Shown: piece after piece, positions 11,100-25,262 of the stretch
Numbering within the stretch: position 1 is the stretch's first letter
How the letters are laid out: each line of letters opens with the position of its first letter
From: Taeniopygia guttata
Lineage: Eukaryota > Chordata > Aves > Passeriformes > Estrildidae
DNA: 64,000 bases
Assembly: GCF_048771995.1 (NCBI RefSeq)
Contig: NC_133025.1
Span: 6,572,001-6,636,000 of the forward strand
Direction: 5' to 3'
Notes under the pieces: generated by a model
What the model saw: only the letters and a program-made list of their open reading frames with translations
What the model was told of the DNA's origin: nothing
Database searches by the model: none
Position numbers and translations under genes: made by a program

Positions 11100-14000
11100 T
11101 TTCCTTTGGATCTGCCCGGTTAGCTGTGTTCTCCTACTGAAACTCCAATCTTAGCCTGGTTCCCTGACATCTGGGGACATCTGATCTTTATCTCAGACCC
11201 ATCATGTCTGAAGTGGAACTGTTTTTCTCTTATCCATCACTTGAACTTACAACCTGGATGACACTTTCACTTTAGACTAGAGAATAGAGACCTCTCTAGT
11301 CTCAAGGTTGTGTCAACACTTTCGCTGTAGCCCTGTATCCCAGACATTCTCTCATTCCTGCCATTTCACACAATGAAGATTTTTTTTGTCTCATGCCTGG
11401 AGACCTGCAGCATCTTTTCCTGGGCAGACTCAGCCTTGGCCCACCACTGCCTAGCCAACTTATTGCCACACCCAGCGCTTTTCCAGTTCATCATGACTGG
11501 GCATGTTTACTTCCCATCTTTTCCCTGGGTTCCCTTGGCTACCACCTCCTCCAGCCCGTTTACAGAAGAACTCTGAGGCAAGGACTTCCTCGGCTCCGCA
11601 TTTCTGCAGCATCTGGTTCGTGAGCTGTGACTGCAGGTCTGAGAACGAGAATAGCAACAACATGCAAGCTGATTCCAGCCCAAGTCAGCAGAGGCCAGAA
11701 GTTGCTGTGCTCATAAGTCTGTTCATAAATCAGTGTGAAATGTGCTGTCTGAACGTTACTCCCAGTAGACACACATCTGCATAACACATACCACTGACAC
11801 AACCGGCGATGGGAAAGATATCCAAACAGAGCATTCCCACAGCTGGGGAGAAAGGAATAAAGACATCTAATTCCCCTGTCCCTGGGGTGAACTCTGGCTC
11901 AGGTAAATGCACTTTTTAAGCATCAAAGGTTTTAAAGGCAGAGGGACTGTTAGGAAATCTAACCCATCCACACTGATGATGTCACCAGGAACTCCTGTGT
12001 CATGATCATTACTGAATTTAGAAGAAGAAAGTGGAAGACACACAATTCTCACTTTAAAATCTCAGGTGGTGGAGAAGATAGGTCATCCACTGGTCAGTTG
12101 TTCCAATGCAAAAATCTTGTGGCTTTTCTTCTTCTGGATCTGCCTGGCTTTGGATTCCATCCATAGGTTCATGTCATGTTATTGTCCGCTGGGTAGAAAA
12201 AAACCCCTCTTGTTAGATATTCTCACCCAGCTTTGGCATTTATAATCCAATATAAGTACTCCCTTGAATAAATTGAATACACTTTCCTTCTCTTGGTGGC
12301 AGGATAACTGGACATTATTGTAGCTTGATTGCCCCAGATTTTTAACATTCTTTTCTTCAGCAGACACCAGAGATGAACCCAGGATCATAAAGCCTGGTCT
12401 CCAAAGAGACAGGGAGAGAGCAGCACCACCACATCTATTTTGTTTTCTGTTCTTTTATCCAAAAACCATATTTAATCTGCTAGCCAGCATTACACAAGTA
12501 TGGAACAATTTTCATTGGTCACTCCTGAAGAAAAAATTTATTGGCAAAGTAGAACTTGCCCTGCAATCCAAACTTCACTTATCAAGTGAAGACAATTCTG
12601 GTCTGGTTTTGGGCCAGGGCAATAATCCCTCCAGCACCCAGTCACTCACACTGGTTCTCTTCAGCTGCAAGATCACAGCAGAGTGATGAAGAAAATTATG
12701 CTTACATAAGTCCTAATGTAACAGTCATAATGTAGGACTTTGGCTTCTTGTCTGGAAATAAAAAGATAGAGATGTGAAATGTTTTGTCGTTGCTCAAGTT
12801 TTCTGGATTTATATCTTGTCCCTCCTATGTTTCCTGAGAGTTGAATTTTCTTCAGTTTTTGAATCACAGCTGGAGGTAACGTTTGACAAAGTCTTCTTCT
12901 AAAGTGAATTTAGTGTGCTAAGTGGTAACAGATTGCTGGGCCTGACTTCTGCCTGTGCCCCAGCAGAAGAGAAGCAGGACACATCAGAGATGTGGGAAGG
13001 GGTTGCCTTTCAAAAGGGCCAAGATGCTCCCAAACAAAGCCCACTCTGTGAGTGCAGAGAAGATGTGCAGGTAGATCCAGCAGAGACATATCATCAGAGA
13101 CAAGAAACATCCCTGTGCAGCCTTTCTTCCTTCATCACTCAGAAACCAGCACCTGCCCTCAGAGGCTCTTGTGTCGAGCCCCAGTGGAAATGAGAATCAT
13201 TGCTCTCATGCTCTTACTGCCTGAACAGCAATGGGCGCTTGTGTACAGGAGGCTGCCCAGCCCCAGCCTGGGATGATCCCACACAGACAAACATTTCTTC
13301 TTGCACTTCAGCTGGACAGAGCAAAAAGGGGGAAAGGGCATCTTATAATGAGAGACCTTGGCACCATGTAGGGTTAATGCAATTGAACTCACTCTCTGCT
13401 CAGTTTTCACAACTGGGTTCTTACTCTGATGAGTTAATTCCCTTTGACGTCCCTTCTGTCCCTCCCCTGCTTTCACTGAGTCTAAAATAACCCAACTGTC
13501 CATCTTGCTTATGGAATTACTGAACTTTTAAGAGAACACAAAGTGCTCTCCCACAAGGATTTGGGATTAAACCTCTCTTGTTTATGTTAAACATAACATC
13601 TTAATTCTTCCACTGCTGGAGGGCAAATGAGTCCCCACAACCCCAAAGAAACCTGCTTTCAGGCCTATAGCAAAGGTCAGTGTGATTTGTTTCTCATTAT
13701 AGATGTTCTTTCCAGTGAAGTTATCTCATGGCATATGACAGTTCTGCTACAAAACACCTCTATATAATTGAAAGCATTTTTATTTAAAATACTTTCCATT
13801 ATAAACCAACGGATGCTTAATTTTCAGCCCAATTTTCTTCTCTCAAACTGCACTAATCAATAGAGTACCTGATTATTTTTCATGGGATGGGGTAAGGAAA
13901 ACAGCTGCTTCCCATTCCATGTCTCATCCAACACCCAAGGAGCTCTGGATTTGGAGTGGGGAACCCCTCTGAAGCTGGCATTTCCTTGAACTAGGTCTGA

Positions 14001-17000
14001 CTTCAACCTCCTGGCTCTGGGACTGTGTGCCTCGTGTACAGATGTGTATGCACATCTGGATGGGGACATTTGTGGCAAAGAGGGGCAAGGCAGCACAGAT
14101 TACTGAGTGATAGATTACTGTAGACTACCACAGGGTTAGAAGTGCTCCTGCACTCCAGAAAGCACAACAGATGAAGGGGTAGGAAATAATGAGGGAGGCA
14201 GACACAGGGATGAAGAGCCCAAGAAAAAGATAAAAACAGTGGGGAAGAGGCAGAGGAAGTGGAAGAAAGAGACTCGAGACAGGAAGAAAGGGGTAGTAAG
14301 GGAAGTAGCTTGTCAAGGAAAATTTAAAGCAAAGAAGGAGCAAATGAAGGAATTAAGTTAACTAAATGAAGAGTATATAGTAAAACTAGAGAAATAAGGA
14401 CAAGAAAATAAGGGAAAAAAGAACAATGAGAACCCTAAGTCTTTTTTTAACACAGCCACCAACTGGATGTCTTCAGTGTCCAAACCCCATCAGAGAAGCC
14501 TGTACATCCCCACAGGAGCTGTCAGACCTTCTGTAACACCAGCTTTCACTCACACTGGACAGCTTGCATTGCCTCTTGTCCTGCAGAAAGCGGGGCTTAG
14601 CCTGAGTGCCATGCCCTGCCTCATGCCCTCTCTCAGCTGCTCCCCATGCTCCTGACCCTCCTGGAGCCAGAGAGGTGCTGTGCCTGCCCCAGCACAGCCC
14701 CACCATCACCCCCAAACCACCTTTTTTCTCATGGGCATCCCTGCACCTACTTCAATTTCTGGGCCATTTTAAACGAAGTACCAACAGGAGGGAGGTGAGT
14801 TTTCTCATCTGGGGTGGCCTTATAAACTGTGTCCCTGACAGTGCAGGGTCATAACCTTCCCACCAACTTCCAGCAACACTCACACGAGATGTGCCCACTC
14901 CACACAAAACACCAGGCAGCAAGTTTCTCTCTCTAACTGCTGCTGAGAGGGCATCAAACCACCTAGAAACAACTCACAAAATGAGTCAAAGCCCTACTGT
15001 ATTAGCACATGGGCTTTGTATTTTTCTGCCTTGAGTAGGTCTTGTTCATCTCTGCCATGCTGTATCTAGAATAGAGCTCTATCCACAGAGCAGCTGACAT
15101 GAAAGCACATTCCCCCACCATTTTGCAGGAGGTTTTTTGGATTTTAGAAATTACCCTTTGCAAAGGATAAGGCTACACTTAACCCAGTGAGTTAACCCAA
15201 GCACACAGCCAAGGCAGTGAAATGGGCTCTGATCCAGCTCCCTCACAGAGAATCCTCCTCTTCTCACGGCAATCAGCTGGCTTGGTGCTGAACACAACTG
15301 TCCTCCTGACTCAGAGGAATGTCTTTTCTCCACAACAGGGTCAGCAATGCCATCAACATTCATGAAGAATTCACTTGATCGCTTGTGATGAGGGCAGTGC
15401 TGCTGATGGGTTCCTATTGGTAATTTAGTTCTGCTCCCAAGTTCCTTGGCAATGAGATGTTTACACACACCATCAGAACTGCAGAGGAGGAAGAAACAAC
15501 TCCAGAACCTACCTCAGCTGAAACTCACCCACACAACTGCTGATGACCCAGTAGCAGGGACTGATGGCCATGCTCTGTACAGGGATTGTTGCATGTGCAC
15601 ACATGCAGCAGCCAGTGCAAAGTCATAAATCAAGGCCAGGACAGCTGTCCTCTGGCCACCATTCCAGGGGCTGGTGACACATGTACAAAACAGGTGCTGT
15701 TGGAGCCAGCGAAGGTTACAAGGTCCAGCAGCAGCAGCCAAAGCAAATTATTTGCTGGATTACATGGCCTGTCAGCAGAGCTGCCTGGCTTCTCCTTGGA
15801 GTGCATTCATTGTTTGGGCTGAAATATCACATTTTACATGCTTATCTTGGGTGAGATTTCTGTAGAAAAGATTTCAATGCTCTTTTCATCACGGCAGTCT
15901 AAAGAGTAATGCCTTTTTTTTTCTTGTGTAGGAGACTTTTTTCTTATGAGTAGAGGCAAGACTCATTTTTGGCTAAAACTTGGGGATAGAGAAGGAGATT
16001 GACTGGAAGGATAAGATTTGGGGACAAAAATGCCAAGCCTGGTTGGTCACATGGGTACCAGCTTCCTCATAAAAGGATTGTGAATTCACATCCATTAACT
16101 TGTTTGCAGCACTCAAATAACATGGAGACAAGCACCACAGGAAAGTCCATTCAGGTGTTAATAGTTCTGCCTCCCAAACACTTACATATTCAAGGATGGA
16201 ATTTCAGGACATTTGCACACTGAGCAGTGAAGATAAAACATAAGTGCTCACTGGGAGGGCACATTCCAAACTGCTGCTCATGGCTCAGCGCCCTGAAGAG
16301 ACAGCAGGAGTTCCTGTGCTACTGAAGATTTACCATTAGTCATTTGCATCTACGTGCCCGTAGCACTGAGACCGAGGGAGAGACCTTCTCTGCTCATCCC
16401 ATCTCCAACGCAACAGTTAGAGCAGAGCTGCTTTTTGCAGATAACCTGCTAAAACCCCTGCTGTACAGAGGCAAACCTGAGGACCTAAAGTGACGTTCAT
16501 AATGCAGACAGCCCAAAGAAGTTATCCACCTTATTTAGAGAATCAATAGCAGGAATTTCTGGGAATAAGAGCACAAAGTCTCTTGCTCACAGCTTTCCCG
16601 TTGTAGCCCTCCATCCTCTCACCATGAGTTCATTTCCAAGCCCTGTCTGCTACAGGTGATAACAACCACAGGGGGAGGTGAAATATCTCTTCCACAAAGG
16701 TGCATGTTAATCGCTAGCTTGGATTAAATATATCTCAGCTGCTAGAAACAGCTGTGAAATATTTTTTTTTCTCTGCTGTTTTAAAGTGTGATGCATTCCT
16801 CCTCTTCACCGTCCCCTCATGAAGAGGGAAAGAAAAGCTTGGATAAAAGCCTTACTCCGGGGCAAGAAAAGATCCAAATTGCAGTTTTACATAAATCTGT
16901 CACTTTGATTCCCCTGAGAACAACTGCAAATGTGAAAAATGGCAGAGTAAAGCAAGCACAGGTGTTAACTCCTCTTTTTTATAATTGTGGGGAGAAAAAA

Positions 17001-20000
17001 AGGGAGAAAGGTTTTTCTTGTGAGTAGTCCCCGAATACGATGCCTTTCACTCAGCTTTATGCTTCATTAGCTCTTCCATAACTATCTCTGTGTCCATGAA
17101 ATCTTAGTTCTAAACCAGAAAGGAAATGGGGAAATTGTCCCTTATCAGTATCTGCTGCAAAATCCACATTAACTTCTTTTGCTGCTTCTGCTGTTTTATT
17201 CTCTCTCTAGAATATTTTCTAGGGCTTTCTCCCCTCTCTCTTGCTTTCAAACACTAATGCATCAAAGATTTTCTGAGTTTGGCTCCTGCGTGGGAGGGCA
17301 GCCTCTGAGGACGCTCAGTGATGTTTCACCCCAGGGTCAGCTTTGCATCCTGCATTAAAATCGCCTCTTTAACTTACAACAAAAGAACACTGTTGTTACA
17401 CACATTTTTTCTGTCCTCCATCCTTTCACCTCCAAACGCTTCTGCAACAAGTGGCCAGATTTTGCTCAGGCAAGTGGAGGCAGCTGTGGGGACTGAGCTC
17501 AGCTTTGCTGGCGGTGTCCTGGTTGCAGCCAGCAGGACTGACAGCACCTGGAGGCAGGGGCTGGCCCTGGTGGCACCTGGATTTGGGGCATGCGGCAGGG
17601 CCCCCCACACCAGCAGGAATGGCACAGCACCTCCTGCTCTGCCTGGGGCTCCTCCTGTCCCCAGCCATCCCACACAGACCCCTCTGGCTGCAGCCCAGCT
17701 CCACACCCCTACCTTTGTCCCTTAATCTTCCAGGCTTTCATTAAACGGGAGGTGTTTTCGTTAAGGCTCCATTGTGCAGAAGGAAATTGCTTTTGCCACT
17801 GCAGTCCCGAGGGCTATACATTTCTCAGACAATTAGACCTTTATCAGGCTCAACGGTGTAGAGATAAGGATTGCCGAATATCTGTTGGCTGACACGGACT
17901 GACAGAGACAAATAGCTTAATTAATGTAAGTGAAATGCTTTGAAGTCCTTTTTATTCTTCTTTTGGGGCTGTTTTTGCTTGTTTGTTTTGGGGATTTTTA
18001 AATGTTGTTGTTGTTTACTTGTTTGTTTTAAGGCTTTGCCCAGTTAATTCGTAAAAGTATATTTGGAGTAAATGCAGTGAAATTATTTAGGACATTGTTG
18101 GGTACCACTAGTAACTATGTCTAAATCTGGCAAGCTGCTATCTCCATCCATGGTGGACTTGGTAAGCAATTCCCTCCTGTGACAGTCTCAGGAGCACAAC
18201 CTGATGGGGCTGGAGACCCCAGATTGCTCCCCTTCCTCACACTGAACCATGCTGGGACTCAGGGTGCTGAGCCAGGAGAGAGACCAGCTCTCACTCTAAC
18301 ACTGGAGAAAGCTGCCCACACCAGGACTTCTCTAATCCTTCTCAGCTATAACCCAACAGTATGTGGAAAATGGTTCACCCACCAAGGGAGTTTTGTGTTA
18401 CAGTCCTGTGCTCCTTGTGCTGGAAGCCAAATTAATAGTAAAGGTTTGGCCAAGTTCTGCATAGGTTGAAACCTGATTTTTGACTCAGTTTGTGTCTGAC
18501 AAAAAGCACAATTTTGGCAACTCCATCAGCAGCTTTGCTTTCCAGGCTGTTGCTCCCATTCCAGCAAACAAGGCACAGGTGGCCTATGCTCAGACTGAGG
18601 ATACCTGTGGATCTTGTGAGTTGTGTCAAGAGTATTACATGAGGCTGAGTTTAAACAGATGACAAGTGAGAATTTGTGTAATTTTGGCAGCCTGTACAAT
18701 TAATTTGCAATGCCAGAGGTAGGGTGAATTCCACCATTGTGGCTTTTCCTGGGCACGTACAATCCAGGCTAATGTACAGCTCTGCCCATTGTGTGGTGAC
18801 TGAGGGATCACACTGAATCACACACAGAGTTGTGCTGGATGATGATTGGAGTTTATCATTTCGGTAATCTCCCAACCCTTACTAAAACAAACAGGAGGCT
18901 AAACTGATGTCTTTAATGTGATTTGGGTTGGCTGTTGAAACCCAACAATATTTGTGATCATTTCTCTTACATCCCTCTGAAATTAAAGAAACTTACTATG
19001 GACAAGTGCAATTATATACAGATATAATGAATATATGATTAATACTCCACAGTTCAGATCAGATTTCAGATCTCTCTTAAGCAAAAGATCTTTTTCTGCC
19101 CAATATCCAGAAGCTAGAAGATAATTTTCCAAAAGGAATTTTTGGTTCTTAGGATCGCTTCCTTCCTGGCTCATCTTTCCTTAAAGGCATTTGAGAAAGT
19201 GATAAGTTCTGCATGGACTGGAAATTGCAGAACATTTTGTGAAAGAGAAATACATTGTAAGACAGCAAAACCTAGCAGGAGCTGGAGTTGGGACACTAGA
19301 GTGTAATTCTCTTTCCTGCCTCTGAGGCATTTTGGGCAAGTCACCAAAAGATGAATCTTAGTCCCACTGTACCCCAGATTCTCATTTGTAACTAGGGATA
19401 TCACTATTTTCTTTGATCACAATGCTGTGGTGAAGAAGACAGTAATGGGGACTACATGAATAAAGCTCATGTTGCAGGAAAGACTACTAGCAAAGAATTT
19501 ACAACTAGCAAATTGAGGAAAAGAAATACAGCAGTGAAACGTTCAGAACTGCTAACTGTGTGTTTAAAGGTTTGGGAAAATGCCTAGAGCTGTAAGTAGA
19601 TGCCAGAGAAATTAATTACGATAATAAAACTTCTGGGAAGAGGTAGAAAAGCTGGAATGATTAAATCATGTGTAATTAAGAAGGATATTTTCTGTCCTCT
19701 TGGTAACACAGAGCTGCAGGGAATGTGTGTGTTGCCTCCAGAAATGTGAAGAACCAGGATGTCATTCTTTCAGAAACAAAACAGACAAGAACTGAAAAGA
19801 AAAAAAAAAAAAAAGGAAGAAAAAGAAGATAAAAGCCAAACCAAACAAATGCCTCACAGGTCAATATGCAGCAGCCAGAACTTTGAAAGGCAGCCACGGG
19901 AAATTCCCTGCAAAGCTTCCCTCTGCTCACATAGAAATTCCTTGCCCCAACCTTTGTTTGGGATCAGCTGAATCATGCTATATGGTCTTATTTTCCATTC

Positions 20001-23000
20001 CAGCTGTATACCTCCAGGCTGCACACATCCAAGAGGATCATCAGGGACAAACAAGCCTCTACTTTTCTTTCCTGTCCTCTGGCCTTTGAGTTCATGGCTC
20101 TTGTGATCCTTGTTCAACCTAGTGGTCTCTGCTGGAGCCACCTTGGTATCAAAGAGTGATGGGCAGCACCCACAAGACCAGAAGTGGTTGCTGCAGCTGA
20201 GAGCTGTGCAACTGCTCCTTCACTGACATATTTAAAGAAAATATTTGCTGCTCACTGCCAAAAATTGTTCATAAACTTGCCAGCCCCGATGGCAAGTTGG
20301 CAGTGCAATTACTTAAACTTTCTGTATAGACAGTCCAGGTCACTGGTGACTGCTGGCTGTGCTGTTTCAAGATGAATTAATTGCCTCCTGGGTTTCCCCT
20401 GGCTCTGCAAGGCTTTTCTGGATTTACACACACTGCCAACTGCTGCACAAAGAGTACAAGGGGAAAGACAGAGCTCAGAGAAGAGATACAGATGTGTCCT
20501 ATCTAGACAGGGTTTTGCTTCTGAATATCACAATCTCTTTGTGCCACAACTCGTGTTGTGTTGCAGGCCATTGAAAAGAAATAATAAAAACCCACATTGC
20601 AAGCCATGAAAATAAAGTGCTTTGATCCCGTTCTGCTGTTTGGGAGAAAGGCTACAAACTCCACCCTGCTGAAATGCAGCCCTAGCTGAGCTTTTCAAAC
20701 TCACTCCTACAGGCTTCGTCCAAATAACAAACTGGGTCCCCATCTGGAGTTTGTGTTGTCCCTTTAAAGGATGCTTTGATACACAGTAGTAGGATTCCCC
20801 CATGCATCAGCTCATAATGTTTTCTTGCTTGTTCCCCCTTACTGAGAAGACAGGCAGTTTTTACTCCTTGCAGAAATGGCACACAATTCCTGATGGGATA
20901 ACTTGGTGCATCACACAGCTCGTCCTCAACACACACCGAACAGCCCTGATGCAGTGAGTGCTCAGCACCACCCCACAGGGCTGTCCTTGTGGATGCTCCC
21001 ATCCCTTGGCAATATTTTAACACCTTAAAATTAGACTGTCTGCCTCCTCACACTATTTAGGATTCAAAGCACTTTTCCTAGACACACTGCAAAAGGAACC
21101 CAGGAGATTCCCTGAAAGAAAGGACAATTTTACATGGTATTTTTTAATCTGCTGGCTCTGCAGTGATACTATCATGCATCTCCTGGATTGCTGGCACCTT
21201 GGGATTAATTCTTTTTTAATTCCTTTGCCAGCTATGTCCTGCTGTCTCATGATTTATGCCTTTACTGATATTCTGCCCCATTAAAACAAGACTATCCCTC
21301 AGAGAAACCTCCTCTTCTTAAAATTTATGAGCTGGTTTGATCTGGAGATTCCCAAACCCAGTACTTTCAAAGAAGACATCATGTAGGCAACTTCCATAAA
21401 CTGCAGAAGCCACCAGGGTGATATGACAATCTGATGTGACATCCTATTGCTCAATGGTTTACTGGGATTAAAAGACCCTGTCCTTAAGCACTGTGTAATT
21501 TCACTAGGGGTGTTAGGAATTTATTGCAGTCTTTTCCAGAAATGGCAGCATTTCAGTGAGGGGATGTTGTGGAGCATTACATTCTCTCACATGAGTGGGG
21601 TGTCCAAATGCCCTTCAGAAACACTTCCAGTAGTGTGTTTATTGCTTTTTCTTTCTATTTTTTTTTTCCGCTCCCCAAGTTAAAAGCTCAGACTCTTTTC
21701 CTCTGTGTTCTTTATATGATCAGCTCTCAATAAGTACATGATTTATGCTTTAGCATGAAACCTGGAAATAGCACTCAGACCCCTAGAGAGTTAATTCCTG
21801 CAAACTAAAAATGCTTTCAAACCATTCTGCCTGATTGCATCCCGATACAGAATGATTCAAGAGAGCAATCCTTATTCACTTCTGCCACTCCTTTGGTGAG
21901 AATCATGACAGCACAGCACAGGGGGAGCCAGCTGTTTGGCTTTTTTATTTTATTTTGGTATTTTTATCCCATTTTCCACCTCAGCCTGCACCTAATTCTC
22001 AGATATATTAGCTCAAGCCAGGAGTAACTGCTCTGATTTCAAGTGAGATAGGGTTTACTCAGCTGGCTGCCTACTTTGCTCAATTATTAATGTTGGAGCA
22101 CTATTGATTTTGCCTCTCTAAGCTTAGTGCTGAACAAGTGCTGAAAAATGGAAGTGGCAAGCACAGGAACAAGGAGAAAACAGCACATTCCAAAACAGTT
22201 CAGTCACCTGAAATCCAAGTGGTCCATTAAATACATTAATCCATGTAAAATCATTCCTGTAGCAATTACTTTTTATCTCTCAAATTCCTCTAGTTACATT
22301 CATTCAACATTACTCTTCTTTCCAGGTTCAAGGATGAGATGTGTCTGGGGTAATGGCTTGGGCAAATGATACCTTCACAGGAGCTGGCTGTAATCTAGGA
22401 AGTTCTTTAAGATTTGGTATGTAGAGATAACATACGGAAGAGCTTACAAGGGGCAAAACTAAAGTAATGCAATAACCTAGCTTTCACTCTCAAACACAAT
22501 CTTCCCCTGCTTAATCCCAAAATGTATTTTACTGGCTGCAGTCTCAGGCAGTCCAAAATCTTAGATGGCCATTTGCTTTCAAAAAAATAAAGAAGAGAAA
22601 ATGTCTCTTAAGAAATTTACCTTCCTGAGGTGTCCTGACCCAGCCCTAAGTTCACATATCCTATACAAAAATCCTCCAGGACCCTAAAGCATCTTCCCAT
22701 ATTTTCTCTCTACTCTGGAACACACTGTTGCTGCCAAAACTCACCATGTCCAGCTGTGACTCCAGCAGCAGTGTGTTCAGCTCAGATTTGGCCTCAAGGA
22801 GCAACTACTGGGGCTTTTAAATAAGAGATTTGTACTAAATTCCCACCCAGAACACAGCCTATAATAAATGGATGGTTTCAAAGGGAAAGTTATCAGACCA
22901 AGAAAAAAACTTTGCAGAAAATAGAACAGGTTGTGTATAGATCTATAGGGTTTTACTACAGCATCAGGGGGAACTCAGACCCTACAGTGATGTGCTATTG

Positions 23001-23520
23001 AAAAACTGCAAGTAGAAACAATCTTTTAAATGGAAACCTTGTTGGGAATAGTGGGAGTAATATTTGAAATTAGTGATGTTTGACACTGGCTTGATTCAGA
23101 TTTTGGCACAGGTCCCTTTCCTGGAGAATGATAGGCTAAATCAAAGCAATGGGGCCTGGACAGGAACTCTGTCATTTAACCCTACCCTGAAGTTGCAATG
23201 CTAGTAAATGCATAAGGAAAAAAAAAGTAATGTAATAGTCAAATTAATATTATCTTCATTTATTATCCTAACCCTTCAGTGAGAGCAAGTGCCTAAAAAT
23301 TTTTAAATTTTCTTCCCCTTTCATTGTCTCTTGAATAAATGAATAGACAGAAGTAGTGATGTAATTCATTCAAGCCCAAGACTGACTGTTCTTTCTCTTA
23401 AGCAAAGAGTTGAGGTCAGGTACTCTTTAACCCAATGGCCAACCAGAAAAATCAGGCAGCTAGTGAAAAACAGACATAAGAAGAGATGGCTGCGAGTGAG
23501 ACAGTAAGCATCATACCAAG
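11100..23520. other. Intergenic, mostly unremarkable
   Basis: No gene supported. It contains a purine-rich tract (about 14160-14440), an A14-type run (about 19800), an octamer ATTTGCAT motif (16340-16347) and stretches noted in the findings as possible conserved elements (16690-16760, 17740-17935). Confidence 0.55.
14160..14440. repeat. Purine-rich low-complexity tract
   Basis: The plus strand is dominated by A and G (GAAGAGGCAGAGGAAGTGG-like) with few pyrimidines. It looks like simple polypurine sequence with no clear unit. Confidence 0.6.
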
Positions 23521-23702
23521 AGGGTGGCTGAGCACAGGCTCCCAAGGGAAGTGGTTATAATATCAAGTCTGTCTGAGTACAAGAAGTGCTTGGACAACAC
23601 TCTCAGACACATGCTGGGATTCTTGGGCTTGTTCAGTGCAGGGCCAGGAGCTGGACTTGATGATCCCTGTGGGTCCCTTCTAAGTCAGGATATTCTATGA
23701 TA
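23521..23702 (+). mobile_element. CR1 LINE fragment (3' end, sense)
   Basis: Contains GGTGGCTGAGCACAGGCT, CTGTCTGAGTACAAGAAGTG, CTTGGACAACACTCTCAG and TGATCCCTGTGGGTCCCTT, and ends with ATTCTATGAT. These are the ordered landmarks of a CR1 3' untranslated end and its terminal ATTCTATG-type repeat. Severely 5' truncated; the left boundary is approximate. Confidence 0.9.
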
Positions 23703-25257
23703 GGAATTACTGCAAAGAAACTTCTTGGGCTCCTGTTTGGGTCTGCATCGTGTCCTGTTCACCTTGAGGGAGATGAGCAAATGGAAGTAACCACAAGTGT
23801 TTACCTCCTGTACACTATATTATCCAATAATCTACCCAAATAAAACAATATCCCTTTACATAAGACAGCAAAGAAACAAGTGAAAATGAGAGGAAAAATA
23901 AAACACGTTTAAACTAAGCAGCAGCGTTGAGGCTACAACCTGTGTGTTAACAAGATATTTTAATAGGCTATTTCTCTGTCTTCAGAGAACTCAGCATGTC
24001 TAGAAACACACTTTTTATAGCTGACTTTCTATGACACCAGCTTGTTCTCATCTCTGTAGCTAGCTTATTGCAGCTATGATAATAATTGATCAAATTGTAA
24101 ACCTGATCACAAGGTCTGCTCCCTTATCTGCATTGTTCCTTGGCTGGATGTCACTTTAGGAAGCAGCAGGGATTTAGAGTGGTGGCTGTCTGTGGCATCC
24201 ATCCCCTCCCTGACTTGCCATTAAGGCTACCTGATTCAGGAAGTGCAGTCTGACTCCAGTGGAGAAGCTGGATACAGAGCCTCCAGCCATCAACCCCACC
24301 TGGATCTGGTCCTGGCTGAAGAGAGGAGATCAATGTTGCAGAGGGAGGCAGAAAGGCTGGCAGGAGGGATAAAATGCCTCTTTCTTGTGGTATTGCATCC
24401 CACAGAGCTCATGGGCCACACCTGTGAGATACTGGCCTGCCCAGAGGTCCATGCCCCTCAAACAGTCCCCTGGGTCTGATAGCTATGGTGCTGCCTAGAG
24501 CACCCAAAGGTCAAAGACAGACAAAATATTAAGCAGGAGACACCTGAGAGAGATCACTTGCCACTGGGAAGACCCACAAGCTACCCCTTGAGAAATCCAG
24601 TTTGAATCACCCCCAGCAAATCTGACAGGCAGAAACATGGATTCAACCATTTGACATTGACAGTCTGCATCTCATCAGGCAGCTGGACTTGGTTTCTGCA
24701 TGTCTCTCCCTTTAACACCCAGGTATTTCTTTGTGTGGAGAAAATAGATGGTCCCTGTGCCATCTGTCTCTACCATGAGGAACTTCTGTGTTGACAAAGC
24801 TATTTTTAATATTAGTAGAAATGCTGAGATGGGTTGGGAATCCCACATTATGAGAACTGAGAAATTATGTTTTCTCAGTGAACAGTGTCATTTCTCTGCA
24901 GAACCATTTCTCTGTGCTTCATCCCTCAGCGAGGAAACCGAGAAGCTCGGTAGCTCAGGAGCCATGTCCTGTGCTCAGGGATGAAAGGCAAATCCCTCCA
25001 AAAGGTCCCAGCCAGCTTCAGCCTGGCTGTGAGGTCACAGAAGACAAAGAGGAAGACATTTTTTATATGACAAAATGTAAAGCCTTAGGTACCAGGGCAC
25101 CTGAACAAAAAACGAGGTGGCCCTTTTGACCCTCATGCTTTGAGGTTCTGCACAGCTCAGGTTAGGAGACGCCGTCACAGCTACAGCCTTTGTCATATAC
25201 AAACCCTAAAAAAGGACATTTATCTCCATATGGAGAATTCATCATGGACACATGTAC
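23703..25257. other. Intergenic, nothing recognised
   Basis: No exon-like frame or repeat was supported. Confidence 0.6.
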
Positions 25258-25262
25258 CTAAG

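Noticed and set aside
16340-16347. Octamer ATTTGCAT as an OCT-factor site
   Set aside because: An isolated 8-bp match is expected by chance about once per window; no supporting context.
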